A stretch of 64,000 nucleotides of DNA from Coffea arabica (lineage: Eukaryota > Streptophyta > Magnoliopsida > Gentianales > Rubiaceae): the NCBI RefSeq assembly GCF_036785885.1, contig NC_092322.1:13538466-13602465 (forward strand), in the 5' to 3' direction. The position numbers and the translations under genes are program-made. Shown here one piece after another: positions 35,107-46,616 of this stretch (position 1 is the stretch's first letter; every line of letters starts with the position of its first letter). The notes beneath the pieces were generated by a model. It searched no databases, was not told the DNA's origin, and saw only the letters and a program-made list of their open reading frames with translations.

Positions 35107-37351
35107 ATATTGTGAAAATTGATCTGTATATAGTGTAGAATCTTGACTATGTATAGAAACCTAGGAATGCATGGGGATTATGTCTAGCTGAAGTTGCACG
35201 TAAAATAGCTTCAAATTTTAATTTCAGATATAAAGGAATTGAAGGTTGTTGATTTCAGTATTTTTTTTTCTCAAAGAAAATGTGTCAGCCTTACCAGTTT
35301 GTATGAATTTTTATGTTAATTATCCATGAAAAAACATGTTAGTTAGATACTTCAAGAAAAAACATGTTAAATATCAAACCCCTTCTTTTTCTTTTTTAAT
35401 TTTTCCTCCTTTATCATTTACTCATGCTAAATCAATTGTATTTATTTAGGACCAAATATTTAACAAATGGAAACAAAGAAATATTACATCTTGTCTTTTT
35501 TCTTTTCTTTTTTTTTTTCCATTTTTAACAAGTGATGCTAATAGACTAGTATTTTATAAAAATCACCTTATTGGTACGGCTTGAACAGTTCATTTCAGGA
35601 GTTTCAATAGCTTTTCCTACTAAGGAGTTCAATAATTAATACGTGCTAAGACTCACATATTTATTCAATGAGCCATGTATAACATAATTTGAATTGTCAA
35701 GAAATTCTCTTGTAATTGTGATAATCTTGGATTTACAATGGAACCAGTCTAGAACATGACCGGTTTCAACTGTAATTTTATATATTCCTCGTATAAAAGT
35801 ACTTCTATTTTATCCCAAGAAAACTGAAGACGAGATAAGTACAAAAGTTGCAGGCCAGCGTTTTGGTTTTAGTTCTCTGTTTTTACTAGTTGACAGCTGA
35901 TAATTCATTGAAAAACCAAAAACATGAAAAACAAAAATAAGCAAAGAAAAACGAACGTAGTCATCTGCCTCTGTTTAAATCAGGTGCGTAAGAACGAGTA
36001 TAAATTAATTCTCCAATTCCCATTTATAACTTCTCTGTACATTCACCCTGTGAAAATGACAATGCAGGTATCTGGACAAGAATCATTTTGGTAAAGTAGA
36101 AGTAAAAAAATCATGTGAAATGAGGTTTGAATAATTTTTTCCTTGGATCAAAAAGTGATAAAAAAAATTTATTTGTCTTCTTGTATCTTGTCATATCATA
36201 CCTTCTCCTTCCAAAATTGAACTTGTTTGTTTGATCCAGTTGCATTAAAATAGACAATGATTTGTAATCTGCTTTACACATAAACAGACAAATATATGTA
36301 TCATATGTAATTTGGACAAGTCAAACAAGAGAAAAAGTCAAATAGAAAAGCTCTAAAAACCTTTTAAGATTAATGGTAAGAAACTTACAAAATCATGTGA
36401 AGAGCAGTTAGCAAGAACTTGACCTTTTTCCATAAAGCTAGTTTAAAAATCATAAACTAGTCTTCTTCTTGTTTGCTGCATTATACACTTTATCCCTAAC
36501 CATGACAATGTAATGACGATGTGACATTTTGTTCTAACTATGATCCCTAACTTTTTTGACCTGTTGCCCGTCATTATTGATTTGTATGGTTTTAGTTACT
36601 AATCTTATTAGCAAAATTAGCAAGATAAAAGATAGTGCAAATTAATGATAATGTATTGTTCTATTTTTGTTATGATACCTTGCTACCTTTGGACCGCCTT
36701 CAGCACACGTTATCATTGATTTGTTAGGTCCTCTATACCATTAATTTTCGCTAAAGCTGTCATTGACTATATTTAAATAAGACAAACTTGAGAATTTAGG
36801 TTGCAAAGTGTCCAAAATTAAGAATTTAGCATATAAATTGTTTAAAATTAAAATTTATGGTGCAAATTGAAAAAATTATACAAATTCAGGGATGCAATGT
36901 GGAGTTCGTCCTTTGAATTAAGAACTTTCTAGGTTTAATTTAAGTACCAAATAATCACCTCAATTAAAAGCATAGGTTAGTATGTATTACTTCGGATTGG
37001 AAGCAAGAGTGCTAAGAAGCAGAGCCAAAGATGATATTAAGCCTTTTTTTTTAAGTGATCAAGTAGGATATCATATCAGCTTCTGCTTTGAATATGCTTT
37101 TCTTGCCTTCCTAATATGTTTTATGACTTGCATTAGTTATTAATATTCAAGAGACTTACCTATTTATCCTCAACACACTGTCTTTTCTTGTCATATTGTG
37201 CCATGGAAGCCATATACCAGGAGGGTTGCATTAACGGCTAAGGTGAAGTATAGATAAGAAATTATTTCCCAAAGGTAATATTGTAGTCGGTGGATTTTAC
37301 ATATTCAATCAAATGTTCAGATTACATTGAATTATTTCCTTCTTTATTTTT
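35107..37351. other. Gene-free stretch
   Basis: AT-rich sequence without a recognisable gene, RNA or clear repeat boundary. Confidence 0.45.
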
Positions 37352-37560
37352 GAACTTAGCTCCTCGAGGGGATTCTTTCTCTCCATTTTTCATAGTACAC
37401 ATCTGGATGAATGACACGTGTCTTCATTTATTAACAAGTGTTAAAATTAATCAAATTTAAAATAATTATATCCCTTCTTAATAAATAAAAACACATATCA
37501 TATATTAGATGTGCATTGTCAAAAATGGAAAAAGAATCTATTGGAGAGGAGCTAAATCCC
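37352..37560. mobile_element. Short Mutator-like MITE
   Basis: This is a 209-bp foldback with inverted arms of about 50 bp: GAACTTAGCTCCTCGAGG on the left against GGGATTTAGCTCCTCTCC inverted from the right, both continuing to 'ggattctttctctcc'-like and 'acacatc' sequence. The 9-bp flanks TTTATTTTT and TTTATTTTC match at 8 of 9 positions, pointing to the Mutator superfamily. Confidence 0.8.
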
Positions 37561-38920
37561 TTTATTTTCTTTTTCCATTACATCTTAGCGTCATACTAAG
37601 ACTCTTTCTTAGTAACGGAGAAAGAAGGAAAGAAAAACGAGCAAGATGGCCACCATGGTCTCTTTTCTCTGTTTATGTGTATGTCTTTTCGGCTTTTTTT
37701 CGATAAGCTATCAAGCGGAAAACCCAAAACAAAGAAAACCGAAACAATTTCCGACTCTACACATTGAATATGTTTATTCTTCAGTTTTCATGGTCTAACG
37801 AGGAAAGTACAAAAAAGCAGTTGAAACCTGTGTGATCATGCACTAACCTCATTCCATTGTAAATCAAAGAATATCCCTATGAAGATTACTTCAAAACAGT
37901 TTGAACAATGTTAAAGCGAGCCAAATGTAGCAAATATGCGAGTTTCATTATTCACATCTATTTTCATATGCACTGACTGATAGATATGAGATTAGCACGT
38001 CAATTATCATCGGCACTCCATATAACAACGTGCCTATGGGTTCAATTCAATCTTGGGGTTGGTCAATCATACTGTTTCACAAATTAATCTGCAAGAGTCT
38101 ACAAGTGAACTGGGCAGTAAATATACGTTATCCTTACAGCTAAGATGATAGATACGCTTTTTTCTTCTAATAATCAAGTAACATATAGCTTATTGATGTG
38201 AAGACTAAGCCATCTGTTAATCTCAAAGTCAATCGGGCAGTAATTAACTACACATATTTTACACCTAACAGCTAAGGAGATAGATGCATTTTTTCTTTCA
38301 AGAACCAGGTAATTAACATTGTCCTTAAGCCATCTGTCAATTGTAAACAATTTTTGTGGATTTATGAAAAGAGCCACAGCTATGCATACTATACATTTGC
38401 TTATTTCTTGTTTTCTTTCGCTTAAGCAACCTGCTCAGGAGGCAAACTAGCTATAGGGAGAAATCCCGAAGTTAATGTAACTTAGGGCACATTCTGTGCT
38501 CTATAAATATAAATAAGATTCAAACTCCCAACTTGTCATTGAAGAAAGTATTAAATTCAAATGTTTGAATAGGTTGGAATATCATTATTTAGAAAGTGTA
38601 CGAAGAATCAGTATTGTCCATATGTCCTTTACACAACTTAACTTTTCTCTTCTATGGATATAAATTTCTGTGTCTTGTACAAAGATTAGATGTACGTACC
38701 AAGATTGCATTATGATATTAAACAATGCTGTTTTACTGAACTTGCGTGACGTTGGCTCATGTTCAAACTAATCAAAAAGTTGAGAAAGTCATTTCCTTGG
38801 CCTTAGCAATTAAAAATTCGTGATAGTATGATACCATATGAGGAATCTAAGTAGGTTTAATTTTCTATAAATCCCTTCTCAGGTATTCATTGAAGTCCAC
38901 TACTTTGTTCATGGTAAGAG
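37561..38920. other. Intergenic DNA upstream of citrate-binding-like gene 7
   Basis: No gene is seen. A TATAAAT at about 38869-38875 is well placed as the promoter element of gene 7. An internal similarity between about 38080-38170 and 38225-38290 ('gggcagtaa', 'gctaag.agatag') suggests a small local duplication. Confidence 0.45.
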
Positions 38921-39761
38921 ATGACGTCTTTTTCCTCAACCTTCTTGCAATTTGCCATTCTCCAATTCCTCTTGTACAAACTCCTCAGCTGTGAAGGACC
39001 CAAAGATCCATCCAAGGGCTTCATTTCTTTGCCTTTTAATACATCGTTTTACCACATTCAGAAGCCATATGATGTGCCTGTAGATCAAAGATACAAGTTT
39101 GTAGATGGAGTTCACTATTTGTGGGTTTTTTCAACCGACAAACCACACACTCCCACTAGTCATACAAAACCTCGAACCGAGATTGGGATACAGGTATGAA
39201 AAATTCTATTGCCTATCCATTCTTTGACAAAAATATGCTCAAATGTAGAAAATTGTTCATACCAGTAGGTTTGGATACATAACAGGTAACATTCATATAA
39301 TTTTTAGATACTCTAAAATTCTTTCCAACATTCGACACCAATATGAATTTTATTTTCGCCAATTCTTGTAGGGGTATGACTATTCTTCAGGTGTATGGCA
39401 ATTTGAAGGGGATTTTTACGTGCCATCGGGGACATCAGGTGTCTGCATCATGCAAGTTTTCGGGGCAACTGCTCCTCATGCCACAACTCTGATGCTTAGG
39501 GTTTACAATGGCTCACTCTTTTACTATACGGATTCTGTTCTGGTTCCAAGCGTCTGTGACAAGTGGTTTCATCTAAACGTGGTTCATGATGTTTTAGCTG
39601 CAAAAGTGAAGGTTTTCATTGATGGCTGTCTAAAGATTGTCGCAGATGGCCGTGGAGGTACCTCACATACTTTCAAATGTGGTGTTTATGCTCAAAATGA
39701 GGATTCTTATCGCATGGAATCACGATGGAAGGACATAGAAATTCTAAAAATAAGAGATTAA
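38921..39761 (+). CDS. Citrate-binding-protein-like gene 7, subfamily B, opposite strand
   Basis: Exons: 38921-39193 (91 codons, donor CAG|GTATGA) and 39372-39761 (acceptor TGTAG), phase 0, 220 residues. This is the only cluster member on the plus strand and has the shortest intron (178 bp). Marks: signal peptide MTSFSSTFLQFAILQFLLY, DPSKGFISLPF, NTS sequon, KPRTEIGIQ, GYDYSSG, MQVFGAT, FKCGVYAQ, ending DIEILKIRD. It departs from the others at GVHYLW (His-Lys elsewhere), FIDGCLKIVADGRGG (an extra Cys) and GDFYVPSG. The TATAAAT about 50 nt upstream and the intact frame argue for a working gene. It is the most distinct subfamily B member. Confidence 0.88.
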
Positions 39762-41652
39762 TGTTGTATTTAAGATGGTTTTTCTTTTGTAATGCGGAAT
39801 AATATAGTGGTTCATTAATGATTAAACATTATTGGTGTTTGTTTGTTGTGTTGTTGTTTGAGGAAATTATGCCAAATGGGATTACCACATATACTTTGAT
39901 GTCAATATAAACATATTTTTGAGTAAATTTGTTGTGTAATAGCATATGACACAAATCTCTAGAGGGAGAAGAATATTATCATAAGAACTGTTTTTCTGGA
40001 GTCTTAAAGCCGTGGTTTGCCTTTGGTTTGATCTTTGAAACCAATCAGAATAGAATATGAACACGCAAAAATAATTTGTGGTTTCAAATCTAGAGTCTAT
40101 TGCCCTTTTTTTTTTTTCTTTTGGGGTGAATCAAAGTCAAGGTCATTTCAGGGGTATAATTAAGATTAATAAGGAAAACAAGAATTCATCATTTGAGGAC
40201 AAGGAGAAAAAGTTCTCTAATCACAGAATTATTCTGGATTCTTGTATCCTTATATTTACCTAATCCACCCACTACAAAAGTTTACTCTTTGACCAAAATA
40301 TCTTAATTGATTTCTATCATATTTTAATTGACCATTAAGACCAAAAAAAAAAAAAATTAAAGTCATTTTTATTTTTCAGAGGGTTTTAATTTCCGAATGC
40401 TGCATTACCTATGTTTTGAAGTCAGAATTTTATTCCATGAGAAATTGAGATGGTAACCATTAGCGGAGTAACTTTCTAATCCATGTCTGCCAATAAATAT
40501 AGAATTAATTTTTCATCAACTACTAGTTACTAGTGTAAAGTTTTCTTTACACAATCTATAGCTTAAATGGGTAATACATGTAAAGAAGATGCTTATAAAC
40601 TTGAATGGAGAATATATGCCTCGCATCTAAACCCACTAGTATAAATAAATCTTCAACTATCACGTAAGAAATAATTTTATCGATTAATAGAGTTTTCTAT
40701 TGTTAGCGACACTTATCGAACTGCTCATCCAAGTTTTCTAAAATCACATTTGCATATGCTACATATATAGCAAGGCATTGATGCAATTAAAATTATCCTA
40801 ATGGGCTGACAGCACTGATTTGGCACGAGGCATTTTCCTCTCCAAGAGAAATCTCTTGTTAGTAAATGTTTTTTTTTTTTTTAAATGTCAAAACAGTATT
40901 TTCTTTTCTCTATACACAAAATGAGAAGTTAGGCAAGTTACTTTAAACATGCCAAGTGAAATATTCGCTTCACGTCACACTATTATAATTATATATTCTC
41001 AAAAACATATCACATTTATGTCAAGATTAAAAATCAAAATTTCTCTTTTCATCCTCGACTATCATACACAGGATTTGAAATCTGAACTTGACAGTAAAGA
41101 AAATTTTGAAAATGCTCCGCTAGCATTTCATTGAACTTACAACCCCACTTGAGTAAAAACTTATGTAAACTGCTAGTGCATAAAATTTATATTCCTTTTG
41201 CATGTGCTAAACAATACTTCAAATTCATTGATTAGATAAGGATGGAAAGACCGCAAAAAATGTATCATTTTTAGGTATGTGAAATTGCTTGGTAACTCTT
41301 TGATAATCACTACCATGATGTTGTAGACCCGCTTGCATTTATATGCCAAGTTTCGTTTATCTTTTTCTTAATCCAGCCAACTTATTTTCAAAGACACGAA
41401 ATTCACCATTATATTTCAAAGACTTGTATCAAGTCTATCTTCATGATAATTTCGTGGCACTAATGCATTCAAAGATGGTCTAAATGCGTACTTAGCTAAT
41501 GTCTGATGTTATGCATCAGTGCACTTCTTTACCATAAGAAGAGGTTGACAGAGCTCAATGTGCAGCATTTTTGTTTTTGGCAAGAGCCAAGAGAATAGAT
41601 TGCAAGAGAAACACACGGGCAAAGTTAGTTTGGCTTCCAGGCTTCAACTCTT
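39762..41652. other. Intergenic DNA
   Basis: No gene. It contains the 3' flank of gene 7, a SINE-like remnant (about 41040-41145) and the 3' flank of the minus-strand RLP. Confidence 0.45.
41040..41145 (-). mobile_element. SINE-like remnant, second copy
   Basis: The minus strand carries ACTGTCAAGTTCAGATTTC and a B-box-like AAATCCTGTG in the same order as 19140-19262. The ends are not defined. Confidence 0.4.
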
Positions 41653-44337
41653 TCAAGCTAGCTTATTTCTCAATCTGGCAACCTTAATAGCTATCATCAC
41701 ATAAATCTTGTCGCTCCATTTGTCCAAAAATTGGAAGTATGCATATCGACAGGATCTAGACAGCAGCAAAGTGATCCAAAATGCCCAGAAGCTAACAGCA
41801 AATCCAGCTGCCAGACCAAAATAGAAAGATGTTACTTCAAAACCATCGTTTTTTACTTCATCTTGTAAGCCCTTGTTCTCAATCCTGCAAGAAAAATCGT
41901 TGTAGAGAGGTTTCGAGCAGTCTTCAGTGAGGGGAAGCCCACAAAGGTGTTGATTGCCAATAAATGATGATGCATCAGGAGAAGCCATTGGGAAGCCAGA
42001 GGGAATCTTTCCTGACAAGTTGTTATAGGACAAGTTAAAACGAGCAAGAGAATGAAGAAGAGATATGCTGGTCGGAATTGAGCAAGAGAGGGAATTCCTG
42101 GAGAGATCAAGATACTCCAACAATTTCATTGTACCAACATCAGGTGGAATTTCTCCTGTAAGATTGTTGTTTGACAACCTTAAGAAAGTCAAGCCAACAA
42201 GGCTGGTGATTTCTCCAGGGATATCTCCTGATAAATGATTGTGTGCAAGATCAAAAACCATGAACTTTGAACTGACAGGATTCATTCTGATCAATACGTT
42301 CAACAGAGCCTTCCTATATACTGTGTAGGGGTCATAGATAAAAGATTTGTCTGCCTCCACCATAGCCATGGTAAGAAAATTGTCGATACACCTTGGAATC
42401 TTTCCTGATAAAGAATTGCCAGCAAGGTTAAAGTATTTAAGGTCTTTAAGTTGGCATAGCTGCAATGGGATGTTTCCATCAAATTCGTTGTATGATAACT
42501 GGAGAATCATCAGATTTCCCATATTTTCCCCAATCCATTCTGGTATTTTGCCAGATAGAAAATTGAGTCCAAGATCCATGACATATAAATTTGTCAAGTA
42601 CTTCAACGATGCAGGAAGTTCACCAGAGAGTGCATTTTTACCAAGGATCAGTGCCTTGAGATGAACTAAATGTCCAGCTGAGTTTGGTATCATGCCAGAT
42701 AAGTTATTGTATGCCAAATTCAGAACAACCAAGTTATTCCCTTGAGTCCAGCAGTCAGGAATGGATCCAGACAAGGCATTCAATGATAAATCTAGATAAC
42801 TCAAAGAGTTATTCACAACAAGAGATTCACATATAGGGGATATGGTTCCAGTGATCATATTTTCAGCTAGAATTAGGGACATCATGCTCAAAGAAAAATG
42901 AGGCAAGGGTCCAAAAAAACTGTTGTTGCTCATGTCTAGTACAGAAAGATTAAGTTTTGATGAAAAATCTGGCAGTTTTCCTCCTAGATTGTTAGATGAC
43001 AGATTCATGTACTCAACCTTCATTGAGATATTCCAAAACCAATCAGGCACAATGCCTGAAATGTTATTGCTGGAAATATCAATTGACACGAAGTCTTTCT
43101 GTGTTTGTAGCCATCTGGGAAAATCCGGACCTATTTGGCAAGACTGCAACCCTATGGTATCAAGGTCAAAAGGAGGTGTCCAATCTGAGCTGATATTGAC
43201 CATAAATGAATTAGAAGACAAAACTAATACTTGCAAGTGACTAAAATTCAGAAAATCTTCAGTAATTACACCATCCATGGAATTCGAAGCAAGATCCAGG
43301 ACTTCTAATTCTGAAAGCTGTGCAATGCCTGGTGGAAGAGACCCCTTAAGTTGATTATTGGAGAGATACAATTCTCTCAACGATGGCCTCGTACTATTGT
43401 CGTCATCTGCGATCAAGCCTAACGTTTTGGGAAACTCTCCTGCCAGATAGTTGTCTGAAAGATCAAACATGGTGAGGTAACTCATGCTTTCAAAAGCATC
43501 AGGGATGGAAGCTCGCAACTGACTTCTTTGAAAATTAATGACGCTAAGACTCTGGCTGATATTGAAGAGCCAATATGGCATGGGAGAATTGAATTTGTTA
43601 AAAGAGAGATCAAGAATCTGAAGCTGTGTGAAATTTATAGCAGATAGTCTCAAGGGAAGTGTGTTGAGTTCACAGGCAAAAAATCCTAACTTCACCAAAG
43701 AAGGCAGCATGTTAACAGCATCAAGCCAATTAACAACCAAACTAAGATCCACACCACCTAATTCCAGTACTTTCAAGGAGGAGAGACCATGAAGCCAGTC
43801 AAGCTTGTTTGCTCTAAGAGCATATTCATTACCACTTAGATCAAGGTATTGCAACTGGGAAAGGTTCCCAAGATGATCAGGAATCATTCCTCGAAAATTG
43901 GCATTAGACAGGTTTAGATACTCTAGATTTTTCAAAGAACCAATAAATTCAGGAACCTGTCCCTGAAGAAAATTATTAGAACTCAAGTCCAGGTAGCTTA
44001 AATATGGCAAGTCAAGTAAAGAATCACTTACTTGATCACCTTGCGAGTTTTCAGCTGGACCATGACCACGAAGATCGAGCATTGTAACATGCCATTGACC
44101 AGTTTGATTACTGCACATCACACCTCTCCAGTTGCAGCAATCTTCTTCAGTAATCCAAGAGGAAAAACGGTCCATTGAATTACTGCAATCTTCTCTGAAC
44201 TTGACCAAAGCACTTTTTTCACTTTGATTGCAACGAACAACTAGATTGCCTTGGCTTGAGCTCAACGCACTTGACTTAACACAAGAAAGTACAGCCACAA
44301 TAGTCTTAAGAATCAAGTATACAGTTCCCATGACCAA
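41653..44337 (-). CDS. LRR receptor-like protein (RLP, EIX/Cf-type)
   Basis: A single intronless frame of 894 residues. RLPs are plasma-membrane receptors without a kinase that pair with SOBIR1/BAK1-type partners to sense apoplastic pathogen or developmental signals. Order: signal peptide (about 1-25), LRRNT cap with CNQSEKSALVKF and EEDCCNWRGVMCSN, more than twenty extracellular LRRs (LDLSxNxLSGxIP), a non-LRR island around FLTMAMVEADKSF to LIRMNP, further LRRs, a C-terminal cap with GNQHLCGLPLTEDC, an acidic spacer, one transmembrane helix (FYFGLAAGFAVSFWAFWI) and a short basic tail ending RLRNKLA. Many N-glycosylation sequons (NLS, NIS, NNS). No break is seen, and length and architecture match complete RLPs of the EIX2 group. 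There is no kinase, so it is not an RLK. The recognised ligand cannot be inferred. Confidence 0.93.
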   Translation of the reverse strand: MVMGTVYLILKTIVAVLSCVKSSALSSSQGNLVVRCNQSEKSALVKFREDCSNSMDRFSSWITEEDCCNWRGVMCSNQTGQWHVTMLDLRGHGPAENSQGDQVSDSLLDLPYLSYLDLSSNNFLQGQVPEFIGSLKNLEYLNLSNANFRGMIPDHLGNLSQLQYLDLSGNEYALRANKLDWLHGLSSLKVLELGGVDLSLVVNWLDAVNMLPSLVKLGFFACELNTLPLRLSAINFTQLQILDLSFNKFNSPMPYWLFNISQSLSVINFQRSQLRASIPDAFESMSYLTMFDLSDNYLAGEFPKTLGLIADDDNSTRPSLRELYLSNNQLKGSLPPGIAQLSELEVLDLASNSMDGVITEDFLNFSHLQVLVLSSNSFMVNISSDWTPPFDLDTIGLQSCQIGPDFPRWLQTQKDFVSIDISSNNISGIVPDWFWNISMKVEYMNLSSNNLGGKLPDFSSKLNLSVLDMSNNSFFGPLPHFSLSMMSLILAENMITGTISPICESLVVNNSLSYLDLSLNALSGSIPDCWTQGNNLVVLNLAYNNLSGMIPNSAGHLVHLKALILGKNALSGELPASLKYLTNLYVMDLGLNFLSGKIPEWIGENMGNLMILQLSYNEFDGNIPLQLCQLKDLKYFNLAGNSLSGKIPRCIDNFLTMAMVEADKSFIYDPYTVYRKALLNVLIRMNPVSSKFMVFDLAHNHLSGDIPGEITSLVGLTFLRLSNNNLTGEIPPDVGTMKLLEYLDLSRNSLSCSIPTSISLLHSLARFNLSYNNLSGKIPSGFPMASPDASSFIGNQHLCGLPLTEDCSKPLYNDFSCRIENKGLQDEVKNDGFEVTSFYFGLAAGFAVSFWAFWITLLLSRSCRYAYFQFLDKWSDKIYVMIAIKVARLRNKLA

Positions 44338-44477
44338 AATTCAGAATTCTAAACCTTCAATGTGTTCGAGCTGAAAGTAAGAATGTCGGTTCGTTTAATG
44401 GCCTACTTTATTTGTGAATTGTGAAATCAGAGAAATAGTGCGTAATTTTTTATTTGTGACAAGAAGACTCTTCAGTA
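44338..44477. other. RLP upstream flank
   Basis: Short upstream region of the RLP, with no clear TATA element. Confidence 0.35.
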
Positions 44478-45300
44478 GGACCATGTAAGAGTAAACCAGT
44501 CGGCTGGTCAAGTCAAGTTTATTAAATTAAGCAGACTCAACATAACAAGTACACGGCAAATAAACACGGTTCTTCAGTCTTCAATACGACCATGAGCATC
44601 TTAATCATAAACATTTCTTCTTTATGACGAAAAAAATAAAGTGAACCGTCTTCTTTCTGATTTCAAAGAAAAAGAAACAGCCGAGGTATCCTCTGTTATA
44701 ACGATAAACGAGAGGAATAAAAATGTCTCTGCCGTGCCAACCCAAATTTGCCAATATTTCTTTTGGCTCAATATTTTGCAAGTGTCCTAACTCTGATGAT
44801 GTAATTTGCAATAAATTTTCGTTTGGCTGTTAAAACTTCATAAAGAATTTGAGTCAGGATTGAACTTTCCAGTAGCATTCACATAAAACCGCGTTTAGAG
44901 TTCCTTCACATTTTATGAAGGCTGGTGTGGTGATGATTGTGTGCTAATGCTTATGAGCCACATCTATCTTTTCTTTTTTGTGGGAAAATAACGTAAAGAG
45001 GAATGCTGCTGCTTGTTATCCTGGTAACTGGAATTCTGAACCTGCTAAAGCTTGTATTTGCATGACGACATGTAAGCCAATGAAACCCACCATGAATGAT
45101 CATTCACCGGATGGTTCATGCAAGAAAGGACAGATATATACCAAAACAATTTGAGGATAGGCAAAGAAGAAACAATTGGGATAAGCCAGATGCTTTTTCC
45201 AAATACTTTTATGCAAATGTTATTGACATTAAATTCAAGAGCGAATTGAAGGGAATTCGTATGTTTCCCACTGACATCAACTTCCAATAACTAAACCCAC
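44478..45300. repeat. Non-coding segmental duplication, copy A
   Basis: It matches 46617-48390 in the same orientation and order: 'accatgtaagag...aagtttattaaattaagca', then 'ctcaatattttgcaagtg', 'attgaactttccagtagcattcac', 'atgcttatgagccacatctatc', 'gaggaatgctgctg' and 'gttattgacat'. Copy A is contiguous and copy B is interrupted. No coding capacity is conserved between them. Confidence 0.85.
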
Positions 45301-45349
45301 CTTGACATCGAGTTTTCTCCCCCCCCCTCCCCCCACCCCCACTCCCGCG

Positions 45350-45602
45350 AGATGGCAATTGGGGCGGGCGGACACTGCCTGTTTAAAATAATTATATGTT
45401 ATTAATTATACTAATAATTATGTATTTATATTAATACAAATTATTGATTAATTATATTAATATATTTATACTAAATTATTAATTATACATTTATGCTAAA
45501 TTACTAATTATATATTTTTATTAATTATAAACTTTTCCCCCCACAGGTGCCCGTGGAGGAAGTGAAGCAGGGTGAAGTCCTTCCCCGCTCTATTGCCATT
45601 CC
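45350..45602. mobile_element. MITE-like element with GC-rich ends and AT-rich core
   Basis: The left end is ATGGCAATTGGGGCGGGC. The right end, inverted, is ATGGCAATAGAGCGGGG. The core is almost only A/T ('attaattata' repeats). A further ATGGCAATAGAGGC end occurs at about 45658. GC-rich motifs of similar type reappear at about 46840-46870 and 47685-47755 (GGGGCGGG, CCCCACCCC). Target duplication is not resolved. Confidence 0.6.
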
Positions 45603-45723
45603 TACCCTCCTCACCCCCACCCCAAAACACAAAAAACACCTAACCAACCTGCCTAGGAATGGCAATAGAGGCAAGTGCCTTGCGGGAGAGTAATGAGGCT
45701 AGGGGTGGGGCAGAGCGATTTTT

Positions 45724-46294
45724 CGCCCTTTTTGGTAGATTTATACAAAAAAATTTTGAGTTAGTGATTAGACGCACCTCGTTTAGGCTTCGTTTGGGAG
45801 TGGATGATTTGAAGAGAAAAGAAGGGAAAAGAAGAGAAAGTGAACATTTCCTTCGTTTGTTAGTTTTTATTAGGAAAGAAAAGAAGAGAAATGGAAGGAT
45901 TTAAGAGAATCAATAGTAAGTAAAAGTTTTCCTCCCAAATTGGAGAGAAATGAAGAGAAAGTTGGAAGAAACTTATGAAAGTTTTTCAAAATACCTATTT
46001 TATCCTTAAAAATGTCTTGAACAAATATTTAATGACTTTTATATCCAAAATTATTCCATTAATTCTCAAAACTCCCAAACAACACAATAATCCCTTCTCT
46101 TCTCTTCTCTTATAACTTAAGTTTTCCCTTCTTCTCTTTTCTATCCTAAACTCCCAAACTTAGATTTTCCATACAATAGCCCATCAAATTAGTATTTTCG
46201 CCCTTTTTGGTGGATTTATACGAAAAATTTTTGAGTTAGTGATTAGACGCACCTCATTTAGATTTTCCATACAATAGCCCATCAAATTAGTATA
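45724..46294. repeat. Local tandem duplication of about 95 bp, first unit split by a MITE
   Basis: Unit 1 runs 45724-45785 and continues after the MITE at 46160-46193. Unit 2 is 46199-46294 (shared 'cgccctttttggt', 'gagttagtgattagacgcac', 'attttccatacaatagccc'). Unit 2 is intact and gives the unoccupied site for the MITE. Confidence 0.88.
45786..46159. mobile_element. Tourist-like MITE with TTA target duplication
   Basis: The ends are GGCTTCGTTTGGGAGT and, inverted, GTTTGGGAGTTTAGG, followed inside by purine-rich 'gaagagaaaagaagg' arms. TTA is repeated at 45783-45785 and 46160-46162, and the neighbouring tandem unit shows the single, unoccupied TTA at 46258-46260. This fits PIF/Harbinger-derived MITEs. 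The left end has about six bases more than the right, so one end may be worn. Confidence 0.75.
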
Positions 46295-46616
46295 TGTTTT
46301 AATTTTTTGGGTCCAATAAGTCAAGGAAAAGAATAAGTGGAATTCACCAAAAGAATATTTATTTTGAAAAATTATTGCATGAAAAATGAAGCGAAGTATA
46401 GACTTTTTATAAAGTAAAAAGAAATGAGGTTTAAAAAAAGAAAGCAAAAATACAAAATTCAAGAAAACGTAAAATGAAATTTATTAGATATTTGGACCGT
46501 ATCAAAATAGCCATAACTTATTTTAGTCCCACCCATATTGATTGATTGCATGACCTTTGTAGAAAGTTCGGCGCAAATTCCACCCACCCATCGGCGGAAA
46601 CCCGTTTACTATCTCT

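Noticed and set aside
41853-43240. Extra open frames of 60-105 residues across the RLP
   Set aside because: Other-frame shadows of the LRR coding sequence.
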